The notes under the pieces: model-generated | What the model saw: only the letters and a program-made list of their open reading frames with translations | Database searches by the model: none | What the model was told of the DNA's origin: nothing | Position numbers and translations under genes: made by a program | Part shown: positions 1 through 10,299 of the stretch, piece by piece | Layout of the letters: every line of letters begins with the position of its first letter | How positions within the stretch are numbered: position 1 is the stretch's first letter | NCBI RefSeq assembly: GCF_033958435.1 | Contig: NC_134160.1 | Location: 13,503,001 to 13,567,000, forward strand | Origin: Carettochelys insculpta | Lineage: Eukaryota; Chordata; Testudines; Carettochelyidae | Length of the DNA stretch: 64,000 bases | Direction: 5' to 3'

Positions 1-104
1 TATTGCTCATACAATGAGGTTTACCAATTTCTAAATAAGGCATCCACTATTTTGAAATTATTTTGAAACAGCTGTTGCATTGTGTAGATGCTTGCAAAAG
101 TCTG
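1..104. other. Unassigned AT-rich sequence
   Basis: No coding or repeat signal that I recognise. It precedes the repeat-derived stretch that begins near 105. Confidence 0.3.
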
Positions 105-340
105 GTCTACACTGGAGGATAAAATTGAATTTAGGGGACGTAGGTCAATTTTATAAAGCATCAGTCTTTACCACAGGGCTTCATTAGGTCAATTTTAAGA
201 GGCTCTAAGGCTGACTTTTCTGAACCCAGTTTCACCAGGAGTAATGCCATAATCAGTTTTTCAACATCAACCTTATGCTAATGCAGATGACACCATTATT
301 AAAACTGATTTTATTAGACTCCGAAAGTATCCAACAATTT
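105..340. repeat. Fragment of an AT-rich inverted-repeat DNA element
   Basis: The stretch begins with a 'GGTCTACACTGG' motif, followed by repeated 'GGTCAATTTTA' phrases. The GTCTACAC motif is shared by the termini of the other short DNA elements in this window. No matching right end was found, so I read it as a truncated copy. The family is inferred. Confidence 0.35.
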
Positions 341-389
341 TTCTCAATGTGTCCTTTTTCGTAATCGCTTCACCTCCCCTGCTCTCCAG

Positions 390-486
390 AGCTACGTCTA
401 CAGGTGAATGCTACATAGAAATAGCTTATTTCAATGTAGCGACATTGAAATAAGCTATTTCTATGAATAGCATCTACACGTCCTCC
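390..486 (+). repeat. Left terminal and subterminal inverted repeat of the Harbinger element
   Basis: After the terminal GCTACGTCTAC motif there is a near-perfect palindrome around 418-465, built from GAAATAGCTTATTTCAATGT and its reverse complement. A second 'CATCTACACG' follows at about 471. The same palindrome (ATCGAAATAG pairs) ends every full-length short derivative in the window. In Harbinger elements such repeats are where transposase or the Myb-like partner bind; that role is inferred here. Confidence 0.6.
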
Positions 487-747
487 AGGGCTGGTGCCGT
501 CGATGTTCAACGTCGACGTTGGGCAGCACCACATCGAAGTAGGCGCTACAGGGGAGCGTCTACATGCCAAAGCGGCACACATCGAAATAAGGGTGCCAGG
601 AACAGCTGCAGACAGGGTCACAGGGTGGACTAGCACTTCCGGGGCAACAGCTAGCCACTCCCTTAAAGGGCCCCTCCCAGACACACGCAGCCTGCACAGC
701 ACGCGATCTGCAGAGCCATAGGCACGCACACCTTGGGCAACGCAGTC

Positions 748-2042
748 ATGGACCCCCAGCAGCAGCAGCAGCAGCAGCAGCCAGAGGTCCACCCAGCAGG
801 TGCTCGCCCTGCTCAATGCCATGCAGGAGGCAGCTGATCACCTTCTATTCGTGGAAGAGAAGCTGCCCCAGGGGAGGAGGAAGCAACCCCAGACTCTGCT
901 GTCCTCCCCGCCCACCCCCCGGCTGCACACGCCGCCGGCTGTGGAGCTACCCCATGAGCACCGACTGGTGGGAGCGGCTGGTGCTTGGCGAGTAGGACGA
1001 TGACCGCTGGCTCCAGAACTTTTGTATGAGCCGGCAGACATTCCTGGAGCTCTGCCAGTGGCTCACTCCCGCACTGAGGCACCAGGACACCACCATGTGG
1101 CGTGCCCTCAGCATGGAGAAACGGGTCGGCATCACTGTCTGGAAGCTGGCCACTCCAGACAGCTACTGATCCGTGGGCCAGCAGTTTGGCGTCGGCAAGG
1201 CCACCGTCGGGGCTGTCCTCATGGAGGTAAGAGGACCCACAGGGAGAGGGAGGCAGCCCTGGGGCGGGAGGGGAGCCCTGGGTTTGGAGGGGAGCCCTGG
1301 GGGTGGAGGGGAGCCCTGTGGGGGGAGGGCCAGACACACCCTGCACACCCCTCACTGGTGCTCTCCCATGTCCTTCCCCTGCAGGTCGTCCGCGCCATCA
1401 GCGCCCTGCTCCTCCACAGGCTCATGAGGCTTGGGAACCTGGATGCCGCCATCGTGGGGTTTGCCACCCTGGGCTTTCCAAATTGCTTCAGGGCTCTGGA
1501 TGGGACCCATATCCCCATCCGAGCTCTGGAGCACAGCGGAGGACGCTTCCTGAACAGGAAGGGCTACCATTCGGTGGTCCTCCAGGCCTTGGTGGACAGC
1601 CGGGGCCACTTCCTGGACATGATGCCCGGGTATTCAGGAATTCGGGCCTGTGCCGCCGGCTGGAGGCGGGGACCTACATCCCCCAGCGGGAGATCCCTGT
1701 GGGGGACACCACCATGCCCCTCTGGCTCTGGAGTGCTTCAATACGTGTCTGAACCATGTGCGCCAGGTAGTTGAGCGCACTTTTGGCCGCCTCAAAGGCC
1801 GCTGGAGGTATCTCCTCACCTGCCTTGATGCGGGCCCCACCGACATCCCCCAGATTGTGGGCGCGTGGAGCGCACTCCACAATCTGGTGGAGAGCAAGGG
1901 GGAGACATTCTTTCAGGGCTGGGCTGTGGAGGCTGGCAGGGCTGACGTGCAGCCACCCGCTGCCCCCAGTCGCCAGGTGGACCCCGAGGGGACCCGGGTC
2001 TGGGAGGCCCTGCGGGCCCATTTTGACCAGTCCGCGGGGTGA
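748..2042 (+). pseudogene. PIF/Harbinger (HARBI1-like) DDE transposase, decayed
   Basis: The likely start is ATG at 748, followed by a CAG run (poly-Gln). Exon 1 runs to 1226, where GTAAGA starts an intron. The intron ends with a pyrimidine tract and CAG at 1384, and exon 2 runs to the stop at 2042. Recognisable parts are a helical N-terminal segment (RQTFLELCQWLTPALR), a 'GQQFGVGKATVGAVL' helix-turn-helix-like segment, 'LDGTHIPI' with the first catalytic Asp codon at 1499-1501, 'FLNRKGYHSVVLQALVD', and 'NHVRQVVERTFGRLKGRWR' with the catalytic Glu codon at 1773-1775. Decay is extensive: frame loss after the poly-Gln, in-frame stops near 992 and 1168, and frameshifts near 1625 and 1735. The segment that should carry the second catalytic Asp (a GDxxYPL-type motif) is missing between TTMPL and the FNTCLNHV helix. 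The enzyme would cut and paste the element; this copy cannot. Confidence 0.85.
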
Positions 2043-2149
2043 ATGCTGGCAGGCCCCCCACTGCACCCCCCCATCCTCCACAACACTCCCTGCCCCCACG
2101 CCCACACCACAGAGCACCCAAGAGCACACCCCTTCCGACTTTTCTTGCA

Positions 2150-2155
2150 AATAAA
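2150..2155 (+). terminator. Polyadenylation signal AATAAA for the transposase gene
   Basis: AATAAA lies about 108 bp after the transposase stop codon, at a plausible distance for the 3' end of that transcript. The assignment rests on position and motif only. Confidence 0.5.
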
Positions 2156-2369
2156 AATAGACCTGTTGTTCTTGAAACCACAAAACGGTGAATTCTCTTA
2201 TTATTACTACAAATATACATATATTATATGATAAATAGTGGAACACAAGGAAGGGGAGAACTATTTACATGGGGGGGCAGGTATCATAAAATAACAGGGG
2301 TCTAATACAAACTATATACAAAATAATGGGGATATGTACAAAGGGTGGAGGGGGGGCCCCACACCCCCT

Positions 2370-4075
2370 ACTGTCCAGCGCTTGGGGTTGGCAGGCGCGA
2401 CGCTCGCCTCGGCCTCAGCCCTGGCCGAGGCTTGCTGGGGGCCGGGCAAACCGGCAGATATGGCTGGCGGGTGTCAGCAGGCCCCAGGTCCCCCTCGGCA
2501 GAAGGCCCCTCGGTGGCGGACGGCGGTGGGATGGTGGTGGGATGGCGGGTGGAGCGGCAGGTGGAGCGGGCAGGGCGGGCAGAGCAGCGGCCGGCGCGGC
2601 ATGGGGGGGCCAGGTAGTCTGCAATGCGCTCAAAAATGCGCATAAAGGCCCCCCATGCCTCCTGGCGCCAGGCCAGCACCCACTTCTGCAGTTGCAGGCA
2701 CCACTCACCCACCTGCAGGCGCTACTCCGATACCTCCAGCTGTCGCCCGAGGGTCGCCAGCAGCTGGGGGTCCATCGCCGTCTGGTGGTGGTGCTGGGTC
2801 CGCCGTCTGCCCTGCCCTGGGGCTGGTCAGTGCTCCGCTGAGGGGCTGGCCTGCAGCGATGGCCCCGGTGGGCTCTCCGGGACCACTGACACCTTGACGG
2901 TGCTCTCCGGTCCCTCCTGTGGTGCAGCTGCAGAACACACGAGGGGAAGAAGAGTGGAGACAGCCGTTAGTGTGGCCCCCGAGACATGGCCCTTGTCCCC
3001 CCCGCCCTCTGCTGCTGGTTCCCCATCCCCATCCCTGGGAGATGCTGCTGCTGCTGATGGGTGTCCAACCCCCTCCCCCCGGGGGACCCTAGGTTCCGCT
3101 CCCCCCATCCCCAGGGATGGGGCATGGTACTGTTGTGCTGGGGGGGCAGGGGCTGATGCACGCTTGTGAGGGATGTGCCACTGCTGTCCTTGGGGCCATG
3201 GTCATCTGGGCATGTGGAGGGCCCTGGTCATATCTGTTGTCCCCGCCCCTCAACCCCGGGGGTGTGCACCGGGGGGTACATACCTGACGGTCTGCTCCCA
3301 CGGTCGGGGCACACCCTCTGGGCGGATGCCCTGCTGGAGCTCTGGGACGGCAGTGCGATGTGGAGCCCCCCGTCGCTGGAGGAGGATTCCCCCTCCTCCT
3401 CCTCCTCCAGCATCCGAGGGGTGGGCTCCTGGGGGGGCCCCTGGCGTGCGGGGCTTGCCTCCGGGGTGGACTCCGACTCCAGGGCCTGCTGGGGCTCATC
3501 GGCCAAGGTGTCAAGAGTGGCCGGGGGGGAGGAGGTGTGCCGGGGCCCAGGATTTGCCTGAGCTCCCTGTAAAAGGGGCAAGTGACGGGGGCGGCCCCAG
3601 ATTGGCTGGCCGCATCCCGGGCCCGGGCGTAACCCTGCCACAGCTCCTTGACCTTACTCCTAACGTGATCAGGAGTGCGGGCAGGGTGACCCCAGGTGGC
3701 CAGGCCCTCGGCCAGCTGAGCGAATGCATCTGCGTTCCGCCTCTTGCTCCCCATTACCTGGAGCACCTCCTCCTCGCTCCAGAGCCCCAGCAGGTCCCGC
3801 AGCTCGGCCTCCGTCCAGGAGGGGCCCTGCTGCCGCTTTCCGGCCTGGCTGCCAACCTGGCTGGTCTGGCTGCCCTGGCTCCCCTTGTGGGGAGTCCCCT
3901 GGGGGCGCTGGAGGGGGCTGCCGGGAGGCCATGAAAGTTCCTGTGCCTCCTGTGGCTGCTGAGGGACGTGCAGGCTGGCCGCGTGTCTGAGCTGCTGCCT
4001 GCATGTTCTCTCAACTTCCTGCACAGGAAAGGAGGGGGAGGGGACCTTTAAGGGGCCGCTCCACGTGGCCACCAT
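2370..4075 (-). pseudogene. Harbinger Myb/SANT-like DNA-binding protein, decayed
   Basis: This is the second gene of the element, read leftward and converging on the transposase. The N-terminal part starts MVATWSGPLK. Residues about 85-175 form a Myb/SANT- or MADF-like trihelix: 'GPSWTEAELRDLLGLWSEE', then 'RNADAFAQLAEGLA', then 'TPDHVRSKVKELWQGYARAR', ending 'CPFYRELRQILGPG'. A frameshift near 3545 moves the acidic tail ('DTLADEPQQALESES', 'MLEEEEEGESSSSDGG') into another frame. A strong donor (AG|GTATGT) lies at 3284/3283 and a CAG acceptor near 2930. A further exon near 2770-2560 encodes 'WRQEAWGAFMRIFERIADYLAP', typical of the C-terminus of these proteins, but it follows a stop and a frame change. 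In known Harbinger systems this protein binds element DNA and helps localise the transposase. The copy is a pseudogene. Confidence 0.75.
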
Positions 4076-4367
4076 TGAGCTGAGGGGCTGGAGAGAGCGT
4101 CTCTCAACCCCTCAGCTGATGGCCGCTATGGAGGACCCCGCAATTTCGACGTTGCGGGACGCGCAACGACTACACGGTCCCTACTTCGACGTTGAACATC
4201 GAAGTAGGGCGCTATTCCTATCCCCTCATGGGGTTAGCGGCTTTGACGTCTCGCCACCTAATGTCGAAGTTAACTTCGAAATAGCGCCCGACGCGTGTAG
4301 CCGTGACGGGCGCTATTTCGAAGTTAGTGCCGCTACTTCGAAGTAGCGTGCACGTGTAGACACGGCT

Positions 4368-4908
4368 CTACACTCCAAAGTATCACACATCGAAATAAGG
4401 GTGCCAGGAACAGCTGCAGACAGGGTCACAGGGCAGACTCAACAGCAAGCCGCTCCCTTAAAGGGCCCCTCCCAAACACAGTTGCACTAAACAACACAAG
4501 ATCCACAGAGCCGACAACTGGTTGCAGACCCTGTGCATGCAGCATGGATCCCCAGCTGCTGCAGCAGCAGCCAGAAGCCCTGGGCTAAGGGCTGCTGCAC
4601 ACGATGACCACAGATCCCCGCAGGGGCTGGAGAGAGAGCGTCTCTCAACCCCTCAGCTGATGGCCGCCATGGCGGACCCCACTATTTCGATGTTGCAGAA
4701 CGCAGATTGTCTACACATGCCCTACTTTGATGTTCAACTTCGAAGTAGGGAGCTATTCCCATCCCCTCATGGGGTTAGCGATTTCGACGTCTCGCCACCT
4801 AACGTCAATTTCAACTTCGAAATAGCTCCCAACACGTGTAGCTGTGATGAGCGCTATTTCTAAGTTGGCGCCGCTACTTCGAAGTAGCATGCACGTGTAG
4901 ATGCGGCC
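4368..4908 (+). mobile_element. Left-truncated Harbinger short derivative (541 bp)
   Basis: This piece starts abruptly at CTACACTCCAAAG, which corresponds to an internal point (CTACACGTCAAAG) of the ~710-bp derivatives. It then follows them to the right terminus CACGTGTAGATGCGGCC. It directly abuts the right end of the long Harbinger element. It retains the 'ATGGATCCCCAG' region equivalent to the transposase start, then jumps to the element's 3' region. About 170 bp of its own left end is missing. Exactly the same truncated unit occurs at 36138-37363. Confidence 0.75.
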
Positions 4909-4934
4909 TGGGTGTCAGAGCCTGGTTCGCTGGG

Positions 4935-5160
4935 CTGTGAGGGTCTGCCTACACTGCAGCAAAAAAAATCCCTGGCTGGCTTGTGTCAGCTGACTCAGGC
5001 TCATGGGGCTCAGGGCCAGGGGCTGTGTCATTGCAGTGTAGATGTTGGGCTTACGGTACAAAGCGTCAGGGTGCTAAGCCCAGTGCAGCTCCCACTCCTG
5101 AGCCTTGTGAGCCCAGGTCACCTGGCGAGGGCCAGCCATGGGTATCTATGGATGTTCCTT
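4935..5160. repeat. Short DNA-element fragment with 'CTACACTGCAG' end
   Basis: 'GTCTGCCTACACTGCAGCAAAAAAAATCC' is mirrored about 100 bp later by 'CATTGCAGTGTAGATGTTGGGC', giving inverted ends around a 'CTGACTCAGGCTCATGGGGCTC' core. It resembles a nonautonomous DNA element known to me from reptile sequence. Family and exact limits are uncertain. Confidence 0.4.
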
Positions 5161-5217
5161 AGAGACCAGTAAGCTCTGACTTGCCAGCAGTTGCCAGAAC
5201 TAAAAGCTCACCTCTGA

Positions 5218-5425
5218 GGCTGTGGCCACACTAGCCCCTTATTTCAGAGGGGCTATGGGAATATGGCACTTTGGACGATGCTAATGAGGTGCTGCTATGA
5301 ATATGCAGCACCTCATTAGCATAATAGCAGTCATGTGCCCTTCCAAAGCACTGCCTCATTAGCATCTGCCAAAGTGGCTTGTCAGCATGCCCCCTCCAAA
5401 AGGAGGGGGTAGGCTGGACACAGCC
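5218..5425. mobile_element. Short inverted-repeat element with TGA duplication (208 bp)
   Basis: The left end GGCTGTGGCCACACTAGCC pairs with the right end GGCTGGACACAGCC. Both flanks carry TGA (5215-5217 and 5426-5428), a 3-bp duplication as in Harbinger-type elements. The interior contains a palindrome built around 'CAGCACCTCATTAGCAT'. It has no coding capacity. Confidence 0.65.
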
Positions 5426-5620
5426 TGACAGAGGAGTCCAGTCCTGAGATCTAATTAATGGAACTGGGTGGTGGTGGTGTCATTTTATTGGTTCCTGGCT
5501 TCTTTTTAAACCAAGCACGAAACAGGAGGACACTGTCCATGTACCTGAGTTTCCCACGCCTAGTGGCAGTGTTCAACCTGCTTCTACTGGCAAACTGTAC
5601 TCTCCAGAGGCCTGACTCTC

Positions 5621-5830
5621 AGGCTGTGTCTACAATACGAGCTAAAATAGAATTTATTAAAATTGATTTATTAATGCTGGGTGTTATCAATTCGATTTTG
5701 AGCCTCCTCACCTTCACACATGCTCCCCACAGAATTGACTTATTGCTCCCACACACAATTAGCTTAAATCGACTGTTGCAGCCATGTGTTGTGGGAACCT
5801 ATCCCACAGTTCCCTGATCCCTGTAGTATT
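5621..5830. repeat. Truncated GTCTACA-ended DNA element
   Basis: The stretch begins 'AGGCTGTGTCTACAATACG' and contains repeated 'AAAATTGATTTATTAA' and 'AATTCGATTTT' phrases, then 'CCCACAGTTCCCTG'. No right end was found downstream, so it is probably a left-end fragment. The assignment is based on the shared terminal motif. Confidence 0.4.
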
Positions 5831-6889
5831 CTGGCTATGTTCACTGGTGCAGCATGGGAAAAAAAATGCCCTGCAAGTGGCTGTGGGTATCTGACGACAT
5901 CTTCTCACATTGCATTTCCCTGTCGTCAATGATAGCCAGGCCCTTAAAATCATATCCGCCCAGGGAGACTTCCCCCAGGCAGGTAAAAAAAACCCTGACT
6001 ATAGCCAGCACCCTGGCCTTTGGGTAAACCCCATACAAAAAGTTTGCTCTGAGAGGACAGCCACTCCGCTGACAAAGTATTTTCTTCTGTTGACTGAAAA
6101 TTGTGTCCACTAGGCAAGACTTCCCTGTGCAGCTAAAAGACCCATGAGTCTGGTCTCTGCCCTCTCTGACTCTGCTCTCCCAGTATTCGATCCAGCCTGG
6201 ATCCTGACTCCTGCACCAGCCCACTAGGTTAGACTGCCCATGTTTTGGTCATGATGCAAATCAAGCACTTCAGCTTTAGGGAAATCCAGAATTAAGGTTG
6301 TTTGTGTGACTTTAATTCATTCCATCACCTGGCCTCCACTCTGTTGTGTGTGTATGCATTATGCTGTGCTTTTGGACACATAATCACATTTTTCTCACAG
6401 TATCCCTGCCTCATTCAGTGCACTGGGTGGCTGGTGCAGCCTTTATGAGCAACTATTGTGTACTTTTGTAAGCAGAAAATGATGGAATGTTTCCATTAAA
6501 GCTTACTGGACTAGGACAGAAACCCAAGGCATGTGTATTGCAGTAAGGGCCCCTCTGACCAGACCACTGCTCAATCGGTATCCCATCCCTATCCCCCAGA
6601 GACTGGGGCTTTGCCAAGTGTCTCTGGGGGAAGTAACCCAACCACTCCTCCTAGGACTCCCTTCATTGCTTTTTTGGAGCTGGAGTTGGTCTCACTCCCT
6701 CTCAGGTTTCTGTTCTGTGGCTCTCTAGCACTCCTATATCTCTTCTTCCATCTACACACTCTTTCTTGTGCCTTCCAACTGTGGAGGGTTTTAAAGGCCT
6801 TCATCAAGCCAGCAGTGGGGTCAGCTGGCTCCAGTTGGCCTGAGCCAGCTCCTTCCAGCTGCTTGTAATTGCCCTGCTGCCCTCTGCAG
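5831..6889. other. Unassigned sequence
   Basis: No recognisable gene, LINE, or inverted-repeat ends. Short open frames occur on both strands but none resembles a known protein and none shows supporting signals. Confidence 0.3.
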
Positions 6890-7065
6890 GTGCGGCTACA
6901 CTTGCATTCCTCTTTTGAAAGAGGTATGCAAATGAGGTAAATAAAAATGCAAATGAGGCATAAATTTGGATATTTGGCACCTCATTTGCATGTTCTAATT
7001 TCAAAAGTGCTTCTTTTGAAAGAAGAGAGCCCGTGTAGACGCTGCTCTTTCGAAAGTAAACCCAT
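6890..7065. repeat. Partial TTCGAA/TTTGAA-rich inverted-repeat element
   Basis: 'GCGGCTACACTTGCATTCCTC' with 'TTTTGAAAGAGG' opens the stretch, followed by 'ATGCAAATGAGG' repeats and their inverse 'CCTCATTTGCAT'. It then has 'CCCGTGTAGACGCTGC', which is an inverse terminus. The architecture is that of the GTCTACAC-ended short elements seen across the window. Limits are approximate. Confidence 0.5.
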
Positions 7066-7442
7066 CTTTGAAAGAATCCTTCTTCCCTTTACTTAATGTT
7101 AAAGCAAGCTCTATCAGATGCTGGGCACGTCTCATGGCTGGACGTTGCTTTGTGCCAAGAACGGAAATCACTGGGTTTTGCCCACAGCCAATCCACCACC
7201 AGCTGGTGGAAATAGTGAGCACTTGCCTAGTGGCAGCAGCAGTATGGTTGGTGGGAGCGCAGTATGCCCAGAGGGGTGCAATGAGTGGCCAGCAGGGTGG
7301 CGGTGGAGAGCAGTGAGCAGGCAGATGCTGAGTGACTGGTGGTATAAGATGCTGCTTTACTTACTCTACTCAGGATGGGATGTGAACCCTGCATGTGCAG
7401 CCCTGACCTCTGGTCTGCCTTCACCAAGGTTCGCAACTGTGT

Positions 7443-8151
7443 AGCTGTGTCTACACGTGCACGCTACTTTGAAGTAGCGGCACTAACTTTGAAATAGCGC
7501 CCATTGCGGCTACACGCGTCGGGCACTATTTCGAAGTTAACTTCGACGTTAGGCGGCGAGACGTTGAAGTCGCTAACCTCATGAGGGGATCGGCATAGCG
7601 CCTAACTTTGACGTTCAACGTCGAAGTAGGGACCGTGTAGACGATCTGCGTCCCGCAACGTCGAAATTGCTGGGTCCTCCATGGCGGCCATCAGCTGGGG
7701 GGTTGAGAGATGCTCTCTCTCCAGCCCCTGCGGGGCTCTATGGTCACCGTGGGCAGCAGCCCTTAGCCCAGGGCTTCTGGCTGCTGCTGCGGCAGCTGGG
7801 GATCCATGCTGCAGGCACAGGGTCTGCAACCACTTGTCGGCTCTGTGGATCTTGTGTTGTTTAGTGCAACTGTGTCTGGGAGGGGCCCTTTAAGGGAGCG
7901 GCTTGCTGTTGAGTCTGCCCTGTGACCCTGTCTGCAGCTGTGCCTGGCACCCTTATTTCGATGTGTGCTACTTTGGCGTGTAGATGTTCCCTCGCAGCGC
8001 CTATTTCGATGTGGTGCCGCGCAACGTCGAAGTTGAACATCGACGTTGCCAGCCCTGGAGGACGTGTAGACGTTATTCATCGAAATAGCCTTTCGATGTT
8101 GCTACATCGAAATAAGCTATTTTGATGTTGGCTTCACGTGTAGACGTAGCC
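7443..8151 (-). mobile_element. Harbinger internal-deletion derivative (709 bp, TGT duplication)
   Basis: The ends AGCTGTGTCTACACGTGCAC and CACGTGTAGACGTAGCC are inverted repeats. TGT lies on both sides (7440-7442 and 8152-8154). Read on the - strand it matches the long element's left flank up to the transposase start (MDPQLPQQQPEALG, then stop) and then its right flank, with the ~3.3-kb coding middle missing. Motifs TTCGAA, TCGACGTT and the terminal ATCGAAATAG palindrome are retained. Confidence 0.8.
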
Positions 8152-8154
8152 TGT

Positions 8155-9368
8155 GAGTGGTACAGAGAAGGGTTGGTCATGTGAAGGGGACAGTTAGGTA
8201 GCTAGACTTAAGAACCTGGGAGGAAGATGTCACTGTCCAACCTACTTAGGGTGGGACTCTTACTCATGGTTTTATGAGCTCTGCTAGTGGTATTTTCCCT
8301 AATTAATGCCAAGTTACTTCCTTCCTCTTTTTATTAAGTTTCTTTTCTAAACTCAGACTCAGTCAGCACCTCTCAAAGTTGCCCAGGGGTGGTGTGTGAA
8401 TTTCCCACCTTACTGGGTGAGAGCTCAAGCCAGTTCTGTGTTGCATGGATAGAGGGGAAGCCCTAGAAATTGGACCTGGACCTGGCTGCTGCTGGTTCTA
8501 CCAAGCAGAATGGTGACATTTTGTTTTTCTCCTCATTGGGCAATGTGTGACTCCAAGCCTGATTTAAGGCATGTTGTTCAAACCCTGCTCTGAAAACAGA
8601 GTTATTAATTTCCTCAGGGGCTTTTCTGTGGTGCACATTGCGCTAGTACCTGCTCACTTCTCAGACATTTCACAACACCTCTGGGAAGGGAGGGGCACAA
8701 TTCCAAATAGGGAAATAAAAGATTAAAGTAAAGAGTGTCCCCTCATTTTGGATGCATACACAAAGGAACTGACTTTTCAGACTACTGCACATTACGTAGC
8801 ACTAGGACGTTCAAAGCACAGCTCACGTGGAGAACAGCTGCAGCTGTGAGTGCTCAGCATGTTTGCAAATCAGACCCCCAGGTCTGAAGTTAGAGAAAGA
8901 GACATACATCTGTGACCCATCTGGCTGAGGTGACCTGCCAACTCTCTGCCACAGGAACTCAGTGGTGGAAATAGAATTCAGCTTCTTTACCATTAGATCT
9001 TTTCTCTGCCCACAAGCCTAGCTCATTCCCTACCCACCCTGCAGCCTCTGTAATATACAAGACAGGAGCCCTACAGATAACAGCCACATTCAGTATACAC
9101 ACCTGGATTCCCCAAAGTGATTCCCCCTTCTTCCCACCCTACTACTTTCCCCCTCACCAACTGGCTCCCCATCTTCTTGTCCAGCCAATCCAAGTTTCCC
9201 CATCTCATCAGCTCTTTGTCTGCCTTCTTGCCAGTCCCAATGACTCCATGTGTAACCCAGAAGCCCTGAGACCACTGACAAGGGAAAGTGAAGTCTCCTC
9301 TACACCCTCAGCTAAGAGGCAGTTGGCTTTTAGTTTATGGTTTTAGCTCCAAAGGTCCATCAGCTTTA
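8155..9368. other. Unassigned sequence
   Basis: I see no gene, LINE or bounded inverted-repeat element here. A C/T-rich tract around 9110-9230 is the only notable composition. Confidence 0.3.
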
Positions 9369-9710
9369 CACATGACTAGGGCCCTACCACATGGTCCATT
9401 TTGGTCAATTTCATGCTCATAGGATTTGAAACATGGTAAATTTAATGATTTCAGAGAAGCTTCATGATGTGGTAGCTGTAGAGATCTTGACCCAAAAAGG
9501 AAGGGTGTGTGAGTGAAAGGATTTTGAGGTTATGGGGGTTGCGGTTTTGCTACCCTGACTTCTATCTGTATTTCTTTCAAATCTGGGCAGCTGGAGAGCA
9601 GTGGCTGCTGGCTAGGAATCCAGTTCTGTAGGCAGAGCTATCACCAGAAGCTGCACAAAAGTAACAATAGTATGTTGTTAGTAAGAGTAATAAAACTACA
9701 GCATTGTGAC

Positions 9711-9925
9711 ACGTATCAGAGAGGTAGCCGTGTTAGTCTGTAGCTTCGAGAACAAAAAAAAGTCTTGTGGCACCTTATAGACTAACAGATATTTTGGACC
9801 ATAAGCTTTTGTGGGCAAAGACCTGCTTCATCGTGCATCTGATGAAGCGGGTCTTTGCCCACAAAAGCTTATGCTCCAAAATATCTGTTAGTTTATAAGG
9901 TGCCACAACACTTTTTGAAGTTCTC
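9711..9925. mobile_element. Foldback SINE-like element, copy 1 (inside the hAT element)
   Basis: Two arms of about 75 bp, 'GTGGCACCTTATAGACTAAC...' and its inverse '...GTTAGTTTATAAGGTGCCAC', surround a short loop. Beyond the left arm lies 'TATCAGAGAGGTAGCCGTG'. The element is flanked by ~19-bp direct repeats with a few mismatches (9692-9710 and 9926-9944), the long duplication expected of LINE-driven retroposition. Two more copies with the same layout lie at 13644 and 48813. The family resembles a widespread reptile repeat; its name is not certain to me. Confidence 0.65.
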
Positions 9926-10299
9926 AAAACTATAGCATTATCACCCTTACTTCTGCTTTGCTTCCTGCTGAGCTGTGCCCTTAGTTAGCAGCCACTGCAT
10001 TCTGTCACTCATCTCCAAAAGCAACAGCACAGAAGTCATGGTGACATGGGTCTGGTATTGCCAGCCAACGTTACAGCCACCGCTTTCCAGTTGCCCAGCT
10101 CTGAGGGCAGTGCACAAGTAAGGGTGGCAATACCATGACTCTCCTAAAATGACCTTGTGAACCCTCCTGCCACTCAGGCCCTCCGATTTGAGAAACATTG
10201 GCTTCACCCCTTGAAATCTGTACAGTAGACCCCCATTCTTGTGAACCCCCATGTAAGTCAAATTTTGTGGGACTGGCGGGTGGTGGGTGGGCAGAAAAC

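Larger units (their letters stand above)
390..4367 (+). mobile_element. Long PIF/Harbinger DNA transposon (two decayed genes)
   Basis: The left terminus starts AGCTACGTCTACAGGTG and the right terminus ends GTGCACGTGTAGACACGGCT, so the ends are imperfect inverted repeats. Inside are two converging genes, the normal arrangement for animal PIF/Harbinger elements: a DDE transposase (748-2042, +) and a Myb/SANT-like protein (about 2370-4075, -). Subterminal DNA is rich in TTCGAA and TCGACGTT palindromes, likely protein binding sites (inference). No clean 3-bp duplication is visible: CAG precedes the left end and CTA follows the right end. The flanks of this sequence (about 390-800 and 4080-4367) are what the ~710-bp derivatives elsewhere retain, so it is the best local model of their parent. 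Both genes are broken, so this copy is not autonomous now. Confidence 0.85.

Noticed and set aside
370..822. 150-codon frame with a leucine-rich stretch resembling a signal peptide (LWLLLLLLLL)
   Set aside because: It is the reverse reading of the CAG run that encodes poly-Gln in the transposase; the leucines are CTG repeats.
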